Position numbers and translations under genes: made by a program. Of a stretch of DNA of 64,000 nt, positions 35,735 through 47,062 are shown in pieces. The notes under the pieces were generated by a model. That model made no database searches and was not told the DNA's origin. It saw only the letters and a list, made by a program, of their open reading frames with translations. The first letter of the stretch is position 1. The number at the start of each line of letters is the position of its first letter. Origin of the DNA: Calliphora vicina. Its lineage: Eukaryota > Arthropoda > Insecta > Diptera > Calliphoridae. Location of the stretch: NCBI RefSeq assembly GCF_958450345.1, contig NC_088780.1:64627533-64691532 (forward strand). The letters run 5' to 3'.

Positions 35735-36551
35735 TTACTCCTCAGAAATTCCACAAACCTTGCCCCCTTGGACAAATTTGTACGTTTTTTCATCTGCTGG
35801 TTCCAACACCAACAAACCATTGTCTATACAATCCTCCACTTCCTCATGGGCCCATACCAAATCCTCTGCCTCTGTGCTAGCTCTTTTTAAAGGTGGCTCC
35901 TGTAATGCTTGATGATACGACTGCTGGTTGTTTCTTAGCGGTGAAACATATCTGGCTCGCTTTCTTGGTGCTCTACAGTTTCGCTGAATATGACCAATTT
36001 TACCACAGTTATAACATTAAAGCCTCTAAAACTGCCTCTTCTTGACATTGAACATTATTCAAGTCCGACACCTTTTTATCAATGCCATCCACTCTGTTGT
36101 TAATAACATCAGACACTTTCCGAATTTTCTTATCTGTGGCTCTAGAAGATTCTTGAAGTTTTGTTAGAAGTTTATCGTTGTTTACTCTGAAAGTTTCAGC
36201 CAACAGCTTCTCGTTGTTTACTTTAAAAATTTCTCGAACTTCTGCTTTAACTTCAGATAGAAGTTTCTCGTGGGCTGTTTCCATTTTTTTCATCATAGTC
36301 GCGAAAATTGTACTTAAATCCATGCTGCTTGTTGTTGACCGTGTAGAAACTTCAATTTCTTCCTTATACTCGAATTTGTAAACACCGATGTCAATATCAC
36401 GCCGCTTGAATTCGTCTATCAGCCTCTTCTGCAATTCTGCCTTGTTACCTGCTGTTGGTAGCTCAAACTTACTCAATTCTTTCTTGAGTTGTTCAACTTT
36501 TAGTTCCTCAAACTTAATGCTTATCAATTTGCAATCCCACTTCTGACACCA
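35735..36551 (-). pseudogene. Ty3/gypsy gag remnant (SAP-like helix, coiled coil, CCHC knuckle)
   Basis: Directly after the primer site the minus frame reads KVEQLKKELSKFELPTAGNK..ELQKRL, a SAP-like helix-extended-helix, then a charged coiled coil with repeated VNN(D/E)KLL. A stop ends this frame near 36009. In another frame, CYNCGKIGHIQRNC forms a CCHC zinc knuckle (C-x2-C-x4-H-x4-C), followed by a basic stretch and an acidic tail to a TAA at 35735. There is no ATG after the LTR, and the capsid region expected between coiled coil and knuckle appears deleted. It is the only internal retrotransposon sequence of this family in the window. Confidence 0.7.
36534..36551 (-). other. Retrotransposon primer-binding site (tRNA-Leu type)
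   Basis: TGGTGTCAGAAGTGGGAT, two bases inside the 5' LTR. It is complementary to the 3' end of an animal tRNA-Leu (…ATCCCACTTCTGACACCA), as used by mdg3/micropia/blastopia-type Ty3/gypsy elements. Confidence 0.75.
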
Positions 36552-36553
36552 AT

Positions 36554-37428
36554 TGTTACGTTTTAACCTTTTCAAAACGTTGGTTTATTTCCTTTAAATA
36601 AACCGGATACTTTTGATTGCAAATAAAAGCCGTTTAGTAGTTTGAAAATTGTAACAACTCTTTATTTATTTAAAAATGTACAACAACAGAATTAAATAGT
36701 CACTCAATGTTTTTTTTATACGCGTTTATAAATTCTCAGAAATACAGACACTTTATAATGTACACGAATTCAGTTGAAAAATACAGCACAATTTAAGGCA
36801 CTCAGTTGATGTTTTTTCGAATAGCGTCTCTGATAAACTCACTAACGACTGCAACCTCTGCCACTATTTATGACACTGCCATCTGCACTATAGATTTCTC
36901 TTTAACTGTCTAGAGGTTTCTAATACATACGCCATCTGTGGTGTACTTTCTACAATGTTCTTTAACTGAATATTCGAATATACCGACCCCTTTGCGCGAA
37001 ATTATCGTATGTTACAAAAACCAAATTTTACAGGAGAGCGTTATTATTATTAAATTTCTCTGCTTTGGCTGGTATCATCAATACCAAATTTTAAATTCGA
37101 TACAATCACCCATTAAGTAAATTAAATTTGACATACGATAAAATTAACTTAGTAATATTTCCATAAATATAGCGAATATCGTTATAATAATTTACAATGT
37201 AAAAATGTAACATACGATAATTTCGCGCAAAGGGGTCGATACGGTCGCAGCAAACAGCGTTGCCAACTTACGATCAATGGTCAACTGAAAGCTTTTATTC
37301 AATGTTAATAATGCCCACAGATATGTTACAGTTTGCTATTACAGCACTGTTATTTGAAAGCATTCTGCTACTTTTAAATCAGCCGTGTTAAAATCGTTAT
37401 ATTTGAATTCAAGTACAATTTCGTAACA
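36554..37428 (-). mobile_element. 5' LTR of the mdg3-like element, carrying a MITE
   Basis: Same LTR family; outer edge TTTCGTAACA followed by ATAT (37429-37432), inner edge next to the primer site. The length is 875 bp because of a 255-bp insertion at 36984-37238. The 3' LTR is absent, so the element is truncated. Confidence 0.82.
36984..37238. mobile_element. 255-bp MITE, ends CGACCCCTTTGCGCG, TSD ATAC
   Basis: Perfect inverted ends of about 31 bp start CGACCCCTTTGCGCGAAATT. The 4-bp duplication ATAC (36980-36983 and 37239-37242) matches the uninterrupted LTR sequence GAATATACGGTCGC. Superfamily not assigned. Confidence 0.82.
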
Positions 37429-37689
37429 ATATCATAACAAAATTTGGAACCCATATAGACTCAAAGTCCTTAAATTAATGGCATTAGAATTTTTGACATT
37501 TTTTATTTTCAAATACCGAAATTCCTAATACTGGTAAAATGTGTTCCAAAAACTGAGTTTTTTTAGAAAAGTGCTACTGTGACGTTATTTACCGTGTGAT
37601 AGTAAAGACACTTAGTAAATATTTAAGCTTTTTCGTGGATGCGTGCTTTGCCTTTTTAGAATTTTTTTTTTACTCAAACCGAATTTTTT

Positions 37690-38740
37690 TTTTAAATTTG
37701 CCAAGTTTAGATAGGTCTGCGGGGTGATATGTCCGATTAAGTGAGTCAAATTTTTCTTTACACGCTTTTGCATTAAGTTGTCCTTCCTGATCATGTACAA
37801 ATTCTATATAGTCCCGAAGAAAATTTTTTTCTACAAAAGAAAAAATATATGGGCTTTTTTGGGAAAAAACGTAAAAAATACGGCCCTTTTTACAAGTTCC
37901 AACTTTGGATGCGTATAACTTCTTATAGGGAACAGATAACTGTTAGCAAGTTTTTTTTTATTTTATTTAGAATTTTATCGCCAATATAGCTGATATTTTA
38001 AAAATAAATTTCGACCCCCCGTAGGCCCAACATAACTAAAAAACCGTGAAAAGATCGAGCAAAATTAAAAAAAAATAAATCAATTAACCTGAATATCTCT
38101 TCAACTACTAGAGATAACCTACAGTGAGTGTCACTCAAAATCATACAACATATTTTTTTTTTGAATATTATGAAATTATACAGGCAATAATAGGTGATTA
38201 TATAAAAAATTAAGTCATTTTATTAATTGGAACAAAAAATATGTATTTCAACAAAAAAGTTAACAAAACCTCAATTCGTTAAAAAAATATTGATGAAAAT
38301 TAAAGAATATCACAAAATTCATATTTCACTTAAATTCGTACAATTATATTAAATTATAATTAAAACTTTAAAAATTAAAAAAAAATTTAATATTAAATAA
38401 TCCTAATACTTTGTAGGGTATCATTTGCTATTTTTTAGTGCCTTTACGATTTTAAATGAAGCGTTGATATTCTAAGCACTGACAGTCTTACCCAATTTTT
38501 TATTTGTGGATAAGGGCAATTAAAATTATACCCAATTTTCTGATAGGTAATAGCACACACAATATAAAAATAGCATTTTAAAATATTTCCAAAACATCAA
38601 CATTCTAAAACTAATGAATAAAATTTGACTACGATGGTGTACGATTTTAAGTGACATTCACTGTACCTTTGTAAGCGTATTTTTCTCAAGGACTATTTAT
38701 ATTTAAAATTTCAGCTCATAGGATCATAAATGGATTTTTG
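37690..38740 (+). repeat. Dispersed repeat R-A, split by a Tc1-like MITE
   Basis: Contains GGGTGATATGTCCG, CACGCTTTTGCATTAAGTTG, TATGGGCTTTTTTGGGAAAA and GATGCGTATAACTTCTTATA. The inverse copy is at 54630-55085; shorter copies are at 9710-9830 and 57090-57175. Interrupted at 38122-38663. Confidence 0.65.
38122..38663. mobile_element. Tc1/mariner-type MITE, TA target
   Basis: Ends CAGTGAGTGTCACTCAAAAT and ATTTTAAGTGACATTCACTG, TA on both sides. The uninterrupted repeat at about 54700 (RC AACCTATACTTGTAAG) gives the empty site. CAGTG ends plus TA fit Tc1/mariner. No transposase frame. Confidence 0.75.
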
Positions 38741-38939
38741 GCGATTTTTTTTAAAAAATTTGAGACCCGAGGTTACCAACTTTGGGGGGCTACTGGCCCC
38801 CATTATCGCTTGGAAGCTGAACAAACGTAGATCAACTCGAAAGCACCTCAACTTCGTAACAATATATCCAATAATTCCCAAGATACCGAATTATTTCCAA
38901 AAAAAAAGTTTCAAAACCACTGTGCAGTGTTATTTACAA

Positions 38940-39390
38940 AATTTATTAAAAATCATTAGAAAAACTAATAGCACTGTGCTAGTTGAAAAAACTGTCAAGC
39001 GTTAAGCTAATTCGGTTACGCTGAATTCAGTGGTGCTAACCGGTTTTTTAGGTTAGCTCGTATTTTCGAGTTATACCGTTATTTCGAAATTGGAGGAGGT
39101 TGCTCAAAATATATTCGTATAACTCAAAAACGGTTTATTTTATTGAACAAACTGAAAAACCGAAATTCCACAACAAAATTACCTTTAAGCAAGACGACAT
39201 GTTTTTAATTTTCGCAGTCATTTTAGAAATATAATTTTTTTTAAAGAAAAATTTCGAAATTTTTGGCTTTTAAAACGGCATTAAAAATTGGAAAATGCAT
39301 ATACGCTCTTAATTTTTAAATTCAAATGCATATAACTTTGGAGTCAGTCACGATTTTAAAAACAATTCTTTTTTTTTTGACATACACATA
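38940..39390 (+). repeat. Dispersed repeat R-B, plus-oriented copy
   Basis: TTAGGTTAGCTCGTATTTTC, GGAGGAGGTTGC and AAATGCATATACG match the reverse complement of 39940-40251. The CGCTGAATTCAGTGGTGCTAACC edge matches 42588-42613 in reverse. Confidence 0.55.
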
Positions 39391-39785
39391 AAATAAAAGA
39401 AAAAAAAGCAAATCGGGAAATATTTGGACCCGCTGTTATCAAAAAACTGGAGTATGGTGGGTAAAAATGTTGATAATTTGATTTTAAAATGCGAATATCT
39501 CCTAAGTTATAAGAGATAGTTGATAGCCACGACGAGGTTTTTTGTAGTGTTCGATGAGGAGATTCTATGTGTGAATCTGAACACAAACGAAGAAAGAGGA
39601 TCGTTTTAAAAATTTATCATACCCGAGTCCTACTTTGGGGACCCCTGGCCGCACCTCTGGTAGACTCATGCGGTCAAATTCAAACCTTAAACTCGTCAAC
39701 ACTTCTTCTTTGCACATGTCAAATTTCATTCAAATCGGACTAAGGGTTTAGATTTATTTCCCTCTTTTTTGTCTATACCTCTGTG

Positions 39786-39939
39786 CACTGCACGATGTAG
39801 CTAGTTACTACGAGTTATGTATTTTGATAACATATTAGGGGATATTTGTATTATTTTTTGTGAATAAAATGAAAAGTTGTGGACAGAATTTAATTATTTA
39901 GAGCTTATTTTATTTGGAACTTTATTTTCTAAATGTGTA
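39786..39939. other. Short spacer, nothing recognised
   Basis: AT-rich; no coding or repeat feature. Confidence 0.3.
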
Positions 39940-40251
39940 ATAAAAATTAAGATCGTATATGCATTTTCAATTTTTAATGCCATTTTAAAAGCTAAATATT
40001 TCGACATTTTTCTAAAAATTTATTTTTTTTGTTAAAAAAAAATTTATATTTCTAAAACGACTGCGAAGATTATAAACATGTTAAGCTTTACTTGAAGGTA
40101 ATTTCGTTGCGGAATTTCGTTTTTTTTTCAGTTTATTCAATAAACTAAACTCTTTTTGAGTTACGCGAATATATGTTGTGCAACCTCCTCCATTTTCGAA
40201 ATAACGGTACATCTCAAAAATACGAGCTAACCTAAAGAAAATGGTTAGCAC

Positions 40252-42588
40252 CAGTGATGGGATTTGTGGCACAATTGTGCCATTTTTGGCACTATAACGT
40301 TTGTAGTGGCACAATGGCACACTCGATACTATTTTGGCACTTTCTATACTTTTCAAAATAATTCATAAAAATTGGTTTTTGAATTAATTTGGGAAATATA
40401 TATTAAAATACCAGCACTTTCTGCATTACAAAATAGAATTTAAAATGAACTGTGGTACTAAAATTATTGAAAAAAATTCTTCTTCTTCAAATCGAGTCAT
40501 TAAGTTCGATTATTATTAAATAATTGCCTGAAAAACTAAAATTTATCAGATTTAGTTAGACATGTTAGATTTTCTGTAAAAATTTATGATCGTCACAAAA
40601 TATACCAAAAGGTTGTTGCAGGCTCCTTGAATTCATATTTTTGTTAAAGTTTGTTGTTATTTACTAATTAATTTTAAGACGATTTGAGTGGAATTTATTT
40701 AAAATGGAAAATTTTTATAAATAATTGAAATAATGTAGAAATGATTAAGAATATTTTAAATTTTATTTCGTATAGCTATTGGCCCATAATCATAGTTAAA
40801 CACTAAAAAAGGTAAACAATAAAAATAACCGCGGAATTGTCGGATTTCAATGAACCGCTATGTCTTCTCAAAGTTAAGAAAAAAATTGTCATGAAATAGT
40901 TTTTATTAATATACTTTTTTCATACACCTGAATTTAATGCAAATATATGTATTAAAACCAGGAAAAAAATAAAATTTGCTTCTATTACAATACAAAAATA
41001 TGTCGCGAATAAACCGATAACATTTTGGAATTAATTCAGAAGAATACTTGGCCAGAATCATAATTTAAAGAAAATATATATTTTTTTGGATTTTTTATTA
41101 TTATCTAAAAGTTTAGAAGTAAAAAAAGTATGAAATTCTCCCGAATTCTCCATAAATTTCTTATATAAAATACTCGGTGAAATGTTTTGAAATAGATTAT
41201 GGCTATGGACCAAAATAGATGTCATTCCATACTGAAATTTAATTATATAAAGTTTAATAATTTATATAAAATAAACCAATGGAGGTATTATCATATACGA
41301 AAAATCACTTAGTTTTTGGATTTTTGCATTCAATTTTAAAATTAAACTAAGATACCATGCAGTTTATTGATATAATTTCTTTAAATATTTAAAAAATCAT
41401 CGAAATAATGCACCAATAGTGCTCAACAAAAATATACAATTCGTTAAAGGTAAATAATAACAAATATTTTGTAGGTAATATATTCGTATTTCAAGGTCGT
41501 TTTTTAGAAATTATGTTTTAATTGTTGGATGCAGCTTTTATTCTTAGAAGAACAAGTCGTAAGTATTACATGTGATAATTTATCAAGATCCGAAAAGGAT
41601 AATGCTTTCTATAACCTCCTGGAACACGGATCGAACATAAATAACTACAATACAATCATTACATTAGCAATTTTAATTTTACATAATATATGACGAAATT
41701 GTTTTAATAAATATTTTTTCGCCTAAAAACATAAAATATTTACTACTATATAAAAAAATATATAATTATTTACTTGTGTATAAAATATTTTTGTAATTTT
41801 ACGATTTTTTGGTAGGTAAAACTATTTTTTTTTACATATTGAAAATCTATACAAAATTACCTTTTCAGTGATACCAACAAAGCTGAATTCACCCATGTGT
41901 TTCTGAAGCATTTTTTGTTCGGAACATTATTTTTTTTATATGTAGTTTGAAGTCTCTCTCAAAAATAAAACGTCAAACTACATATAAAAAAAATAATGTT
42001 TCGAACAAAAAATGTTTCAGAAACACATGGATGAATTCAGCTTAATTCATATCAAACCTCAGCCGTTTAATTATCGCCATGATCAATATAGGTCTGCCAA
42101 ATGTTCGATGTCTGTGGTGGTGTTGTGGAATTTGGATTTCTCTTGGGGACTTTTTTCACCACACGTTTCGTAATTTATTCATAGTAAAATTTGCTAAAGT
42201 TAAATTTGCTTAAACAAACTGATTGAAAGGCTCCGAAAATTGATCAATCCGAGGCATTCCTTAATAAAATAATCGACAACCCAAAACAAAACATCCGCAG
42301 ATTAAACTTAATTTAAACTCCAATCCTCTATTCATAACTCCGGCTGAGGCCATCATAAACACATTATGCCATTTGTAAATGCGAATTCAAAGAGCCTAAT
42401 AGCAAATGACGTAGTATGTTTCGATTGAATTACCATTACTTTTTAACAAATTGTATAAACAATTGTGTTAAAAAGGGATACAAATTCCGTTTATTTTGTG
42501 AAAAGTAGTTTTGGCACTATTGAACCCAGTTTGGCACAATTTATACATCAATTTGGCACTAAATATAAATGTTCAAATCCCATCACTG
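40252..42588. mobile_element. hAT element with TGGCAC motifs, 2337 bp, TSD GTTAGCAC
   Basis: Ends CAGTGATGGGATTTG and CAAATCCCATCACTG. Perfect 8-bp duplication GTTAGCAC (40244-40251 and 42589-42596). Both subterminal zones repeat GTGGCAC/TTGGCAC (40266-40340 and 42510-42560). The GTGGC core resembles the subterminal motif known from the hAT transposon Hermes. A PIF-like MITE (41881-42042) is nested inside. No transposase frame found. Confidence 0.85.
41881..42042. mobile_element. PIF/Harbinger-like palindromic MITE, uninterrupted copy
   Basis: 162 bp with AGCTGAATTCACCCATG-type ends and nearly complete inversion through the middle. Flanks CAA and TAA are close to a TWA duplication. Reference copy for the split relative at 25004-25820. 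Confidence 0.65.
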
Positions 42589-43099
42589 GTTAGCACCACT
42601 AATTCAGCGTACCCGAATTGACAGCGTACCCCTCTTGACAGAAAAAAAGTGTCAATTTCGTGCATAGTGTAGTTTTTGCACACAAAAATAAAGCTTGGGC
42701 ATTCTTCTTTTAAAATGTTTCCAAAAGTAAAGAAAATCGTGGGCTTTGACAAAGTTATGAAGAAAACTAAAAAAAGGCAGACAAAACCCGATACGTATTC
42801 AGGAAAATAAAATATGTCAAAATTATGACTTTTCCAATACAATTTTTTCAGATATTCGGAAGAAAAAATTGTATAAAATACCTCCAAATTTTTTAGTTTC
42901 TCATATTTCAAATTACCCTCCCAGAACAAACATTCATTACCAAGTAATGAGTTAAAATTCTAGATTCTATTTTAACACGGATAATAACTAATTAGGTCTA
43001 GTTAGGTCTCGAAGAAGCCGTATCAGTAAAAACAGAAAAACATACAGTTTATGAAAAAATACTTTCGAGATATAATCGAAAAACTGTAAAAAAACTTTC

Positions 43100-43235
43100 C
43101 ATCGTTTTTTGGGCAAAAAAATAGTCTTCTAACTTATTTTCTTTGTAGTTTCGTCAGTTTTTAATTCCAGGGATTCCCGACTAAAATTCCCGGGAAATTT
43201 GTACCGGGAATTCCCGGGATAAAAACCTACTTGGA
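43100..43235 (-). mobile_element. hAT end fragment, CCCGGG family
   Basis: On the minus strand AGGTTTTTATCCCGGGAA then TTCCCGGGAATTTTAGTCGG and AAAACTGACG match the left end of 28926-29692. The other end is missing. Confidence 0.6.
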
Positions 43236-43239
43236 ATTT

Positions 43240-43581
43240 AAAAAAAAAATAAAAATAAATAAAATAAATTTATAAACTTAAAATGCTTCCTCCCATTATA
43301 AAATTAAGGTAATGCTTTAACCCTTTAATGCATATTGTTGCCAATTGTCTACATTCCAGTTCCACTTAATTTTAGATGAATATAAGCTTGATACTAATTC
43401 AGAAAAATCAAATGGAGTACGAAAAGTTTCAGCTAATGAAATTCTAAATCAAACTAAAGCTAAAGGAAATATAATAAATAAAAATCAATACTTTATAGAA
43501 AAATAAAAGTAAAAATCATGCACTTAAGGGTTAAGTAATTAAAGCTGAAACAAAATTGTACTTCAATGTTTTGCACAAAAG
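43240..43581. other. Intergenic DNA, nothing recognised
   Basis: No supported feature. Confidence 0.3.
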
Positions 43582-43612
43582 CACAGTGGGAGAAATGGCC
43601 AATCTGGTGGCG
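43582..43612. repeat. Probable terminal repeat of the autonomous-type Transib
   Basis: CACAGTGGGAGAAATGGCCA starts with the Transib/RSS heptamer and lies about 730 bp beyond the C-terminus of the Transib transposase pseudogene, as expected for its 3' end. The opposite end was not found. Confidence 0.5.
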
Positions 43613-44314
43613 CTTTAATTATATCTTTATAATTACAGATCTGATCTATTACAATTGTTCAGTGAAATTTTAGCCAAGGATATGCTCTTTCAATAACAAT
43701 TTTTTTGGGACATGCCGCTTCAGTACAGTGTGCGCCATTAATGCTGTATCATTCATCATCGACAATTAATATATTAATAGTTGTATGTATGTTTATAATT
43801 TTGTATTACATTCGATTTTAAAACTTTTTTTTAAACAAAATTATTTTTTAGGCATTATATATTATATTTATTTATTTTTTGGAATTTTACCCTACACTCA
43901 TCATGCACCAATAATAGTACTTAAAATCAGAAATTCATGCAAATTTATGAGAAGTAAAATAAGAATAATGTGACAATGCTAAATTCTATGATGATTTTTT
44001 GAAATTATTATTTCTTCTTTTTTCATTTAAAATGTTTTTTTAATTTTTTTTATTGATTTATTGTGGTCTGTGCAAGAAATTGCTAATTTCGCATTGCTTT
44101 GTTAATATGTAACTTAAAAAATAGCTAATTTTAAGTATAGTATTTTTTTAAATAAAGCAGTTGTGTTTTATTTTTTTTACTGTTTTTTTATTTTTCTAAT
44201 TAAAAAAATTAAAGTAACAAATTCTTGATGTAAATTATGGAATATTTTTTAAATAATAAGATCCTACTTTATATTTGCTCATGTTCTAGAAGAAACTATT
44301 TGGAAAATTATTCT

Positions 44315-46154
44315 GAGTCAGAGCTTTCCGAAATGTGGGTGTCTGGTAACTCATACTCATTTAAAGGAAGTTGCTTGACCTCATCATCTATTTCAATATG
44401 AGGTACTTTTAGATTTAGATGTAATGAAAGGGTCTGAAGAAACCAACAATGCATGTATTAAGTCCTCCATAGTGTGTAGTTTTGAGGTTTTTCGTGTGTG
44501 GTTAAGCCTATAGCTACGGAAATCTTTATTTCTTGCCTCAAGTGCTTCTTCTGACATTATTCCTATTGGTAACGAAACATTTTTAATAATATCTGCGCCA
44601 TGCAATAATATTTTATGAACGGATGGAGGCATGTAGAACCAGGGGTATTCACTTACAGTTTCCAAAGCATATATGCGAAAAGCTTCTGTGTTTACTGTAT
44701 ACCCACAATCCATTGCGCGCAAAATTATTCCAAATCTTTTAATTAATTCCATTTGTACGCCAATTACTGTAGAGGCCAAAATCGGTTGCTTAAAAAATAT
44801 TCTGGCAGTATTTCCCGTGTTTGTGTTCCCTGAGCCCGTCATTGGAATGTCCACCAGGATGCCCATTTGTTTTCTTAGTTCTAGTTGAATTTTTGTTTTT
44901 GTTTCTGGAACAATTTCTTTATTTTGTCCACGAACTTGGAGTGTTGATAATCCATACTCGTACAAATGTTCTTGTGGTTGTCTCAACTGAATCATATTCA
45001 GATTGTTAAACAATTTTGGAGTTGCTCCACAAATTCCGCAAGTCTGTGATGATGACTCCGCTATGGCGTTGAAAACTTTTCCGTCAATCATTGTCAAATG
45101 GAATTCATGTTGTATTTTCAAATGATTTAATGTTGTAGGTAAAATTTGAGCAATTTGCCTCTTAACATTTTCAACCTCATTCCGAACTAAGTCTGCTAAC
45201 TCTTTTTCAAAAATTAGTTTAATAGGTCTGCAGAACCTAGTTGAAGAAGGTCGATTATTTTCCCATAGTATTGACGATCCATTTTTTATTAGAGTGACCA
45301 TCACAACCCTATTTATAAAAGGCTTTTATGCAATCGTTGTTATTGCATTCAACTACGAGGTCCTCAAATGCTGCTGGAAAACCCTGTAATATACGTCCAA
45401 CAGTATGGTTAATAAGAGACTGTAAAATTATTTCTGCTGAACGTTCAGTTACGCGTATGTCATTGGGCTAACACTCTTTTTTAGTTTTAGCTAAAACATC
45501 GTAGCTTGGATAAATGTTATAATTTCGCTCTTTGGCACCATATTGCATTAATTTATATGTATTTTTTGAGTAGTCTCCATCTATATATAGGGCCAAAGCT
45601 TCCTCAGGTGTATATGGAATAGGTGCTTTTGGCTCAGCATTTACAGTTTTAATCATTTTTGAAGCTATTGTAGGTTCTGAGCTCAATTTCGAAACAAATT
45701 GAAGCATTCCTTTTTCCAGATTTGAAAAGACTAATGTGCGTTGCTAACATTAACTTTTCTGTTGGCGTCTTATCAACAATAGAAGAAACCTTTTTTATTT
45801 GAGTTTTAGTTTAGCACTCTGAAAAATTTGTATATTTACGACGATCAATGAATGGCTGGTTCTGGAAAAATAAGATCTCCTTCTAACCATTCTTTATTTC
45901 GATCTGCGAATTTTGTCATTATTCTGTGACTAGTTGTCCACTTGTACCGCAGTTTATTAACAAAATTTCTTAATTGTTGACGAATTTGTTGACTCTTCGT
46001 TATATTTTGATGGATCAATAACATTAGAAAAAACATGATTTTTCACCGCCAAAAACTTTTTTGCTAGTACTGGTTCAGAGTGCCAAATTAAAAAAAGGGT
46101 GCGTTTAGACTCTGACATTGCATCTAAAAAACGTAAAAAATCATAAAGTTGCAA
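44315..46154 (-). pseudogene. Transib (RAG1-like) transposase pseudogene
   Basis: Minus-strand pieces in order are: LRYKWTTSHRIMTKFADRNK (46036-45845); SSEPTIASKMIK...TPEEALALYIDGDYSKNTY...IYPSYDVLAKTKKEC (45707-45468); INHTVGRILQGFPAAFEDLVVEC and GCDGHS (about 45430-45310, bounded by two TAG stops); then 303 codons (45304-44393) with CRPIKLIFEKELADLVRNEV, a CGICGA cysteine pair, GNTARIFF and the C-terminal IMSEEALEARNKDFRSYRLN. The last resembles the region of RAG1 carrying its third catalytic acid. The acidic tail continues in a shifted frame to 44315. There are at least two stops and several frameshifts. The residue before GNTAR is Thr, where Asp is usual from family memory, so the second catalytic acid may be lost. 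Its N-terminus abuts the AAT microsatellite. Confidence 0.8.
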
Positions 46155-46221
46155 AAAGTTGTAGCTAATTTTTCACATGGACATAGAAAACAGAACATAC
46201 AAACAAATAAACATACAAATA

Positions 46222-46824
<603 letters not shown>

Positions 46825-47062
46825 CAAAAGATGAATAATTGATGAATAGATCAATTTATATAATAACTATTTTTACACCTACTTTATGAAGTTTTTATAT
46901 TTTCAAATATCCATACTTTTATTCTCCTTATTTGTCACCTTTATTAGCTGCTTTTTTTTGTCAATCCTTTCTTGGCGTTATTAGATTCAGCTACTGATTT
47001 CGCTGCTGGCTTCTTTTTTGGCTTTGGAAAGAAATCGCATTGAGTAGATGCAGAAAACTTTT

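Larger units (their letters stand above)
35309..39785. mobile_element. Transib element split by later insertions, TSD C(G/A)CTG
   Basis: The left arm 35309-35660 and right arm 39393-39785 are inverse copies of the arms of the 655-bp Transib MITE (AAATAAATCTGTAACTTCTA, TTTGGACCCGCTGTTATCAA). The terminal heptamers have one mutation each (TACAGTG, CTCTGTG). The flanks CGCTG (35304-35308) and CACTG (39786-39790) match at 4 of 5 positions. Between the arms lie a partial Ty3/gypsy element (35735-37428), dispersed repeats and a Tc1-like MITE. Two independent insertions cannot be fully excluded. Confidence 0.55.
39940..42960 (-). repeat. Dispersed repeat R-B, minus-oriented copy split by a hAT element
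   Basis: Pieces 39940-40251 and 42589-42960 are continuous with each other once the hAT at 40252-42588 is removed. The shared 8-bp GTTAGCAC at the joint is the target duplication. Compare 38940-39390 and 34450-34720. Confidence 0.6.

Noticed and set aside
35575..35880. 101-codon plus-strand frame
   Set aside because: It spans the Transib arm and the antisense of gag; chimeric and without motifs.
36009..36575. Gag frame starting inside the LTR
   Set aside because: The apparent first residue is a TTG inside the LTR; no ATG exists there, so the true start is lost or elsewhere.
39017..40251. A single foldback element with arms 39017-39390 and 39940-40251
   Set aside because: The arms fall on opposite sides of a Transib end, and the similarity also extends to 42589-42960; inverted copies of a dispersed repeat explain it better.
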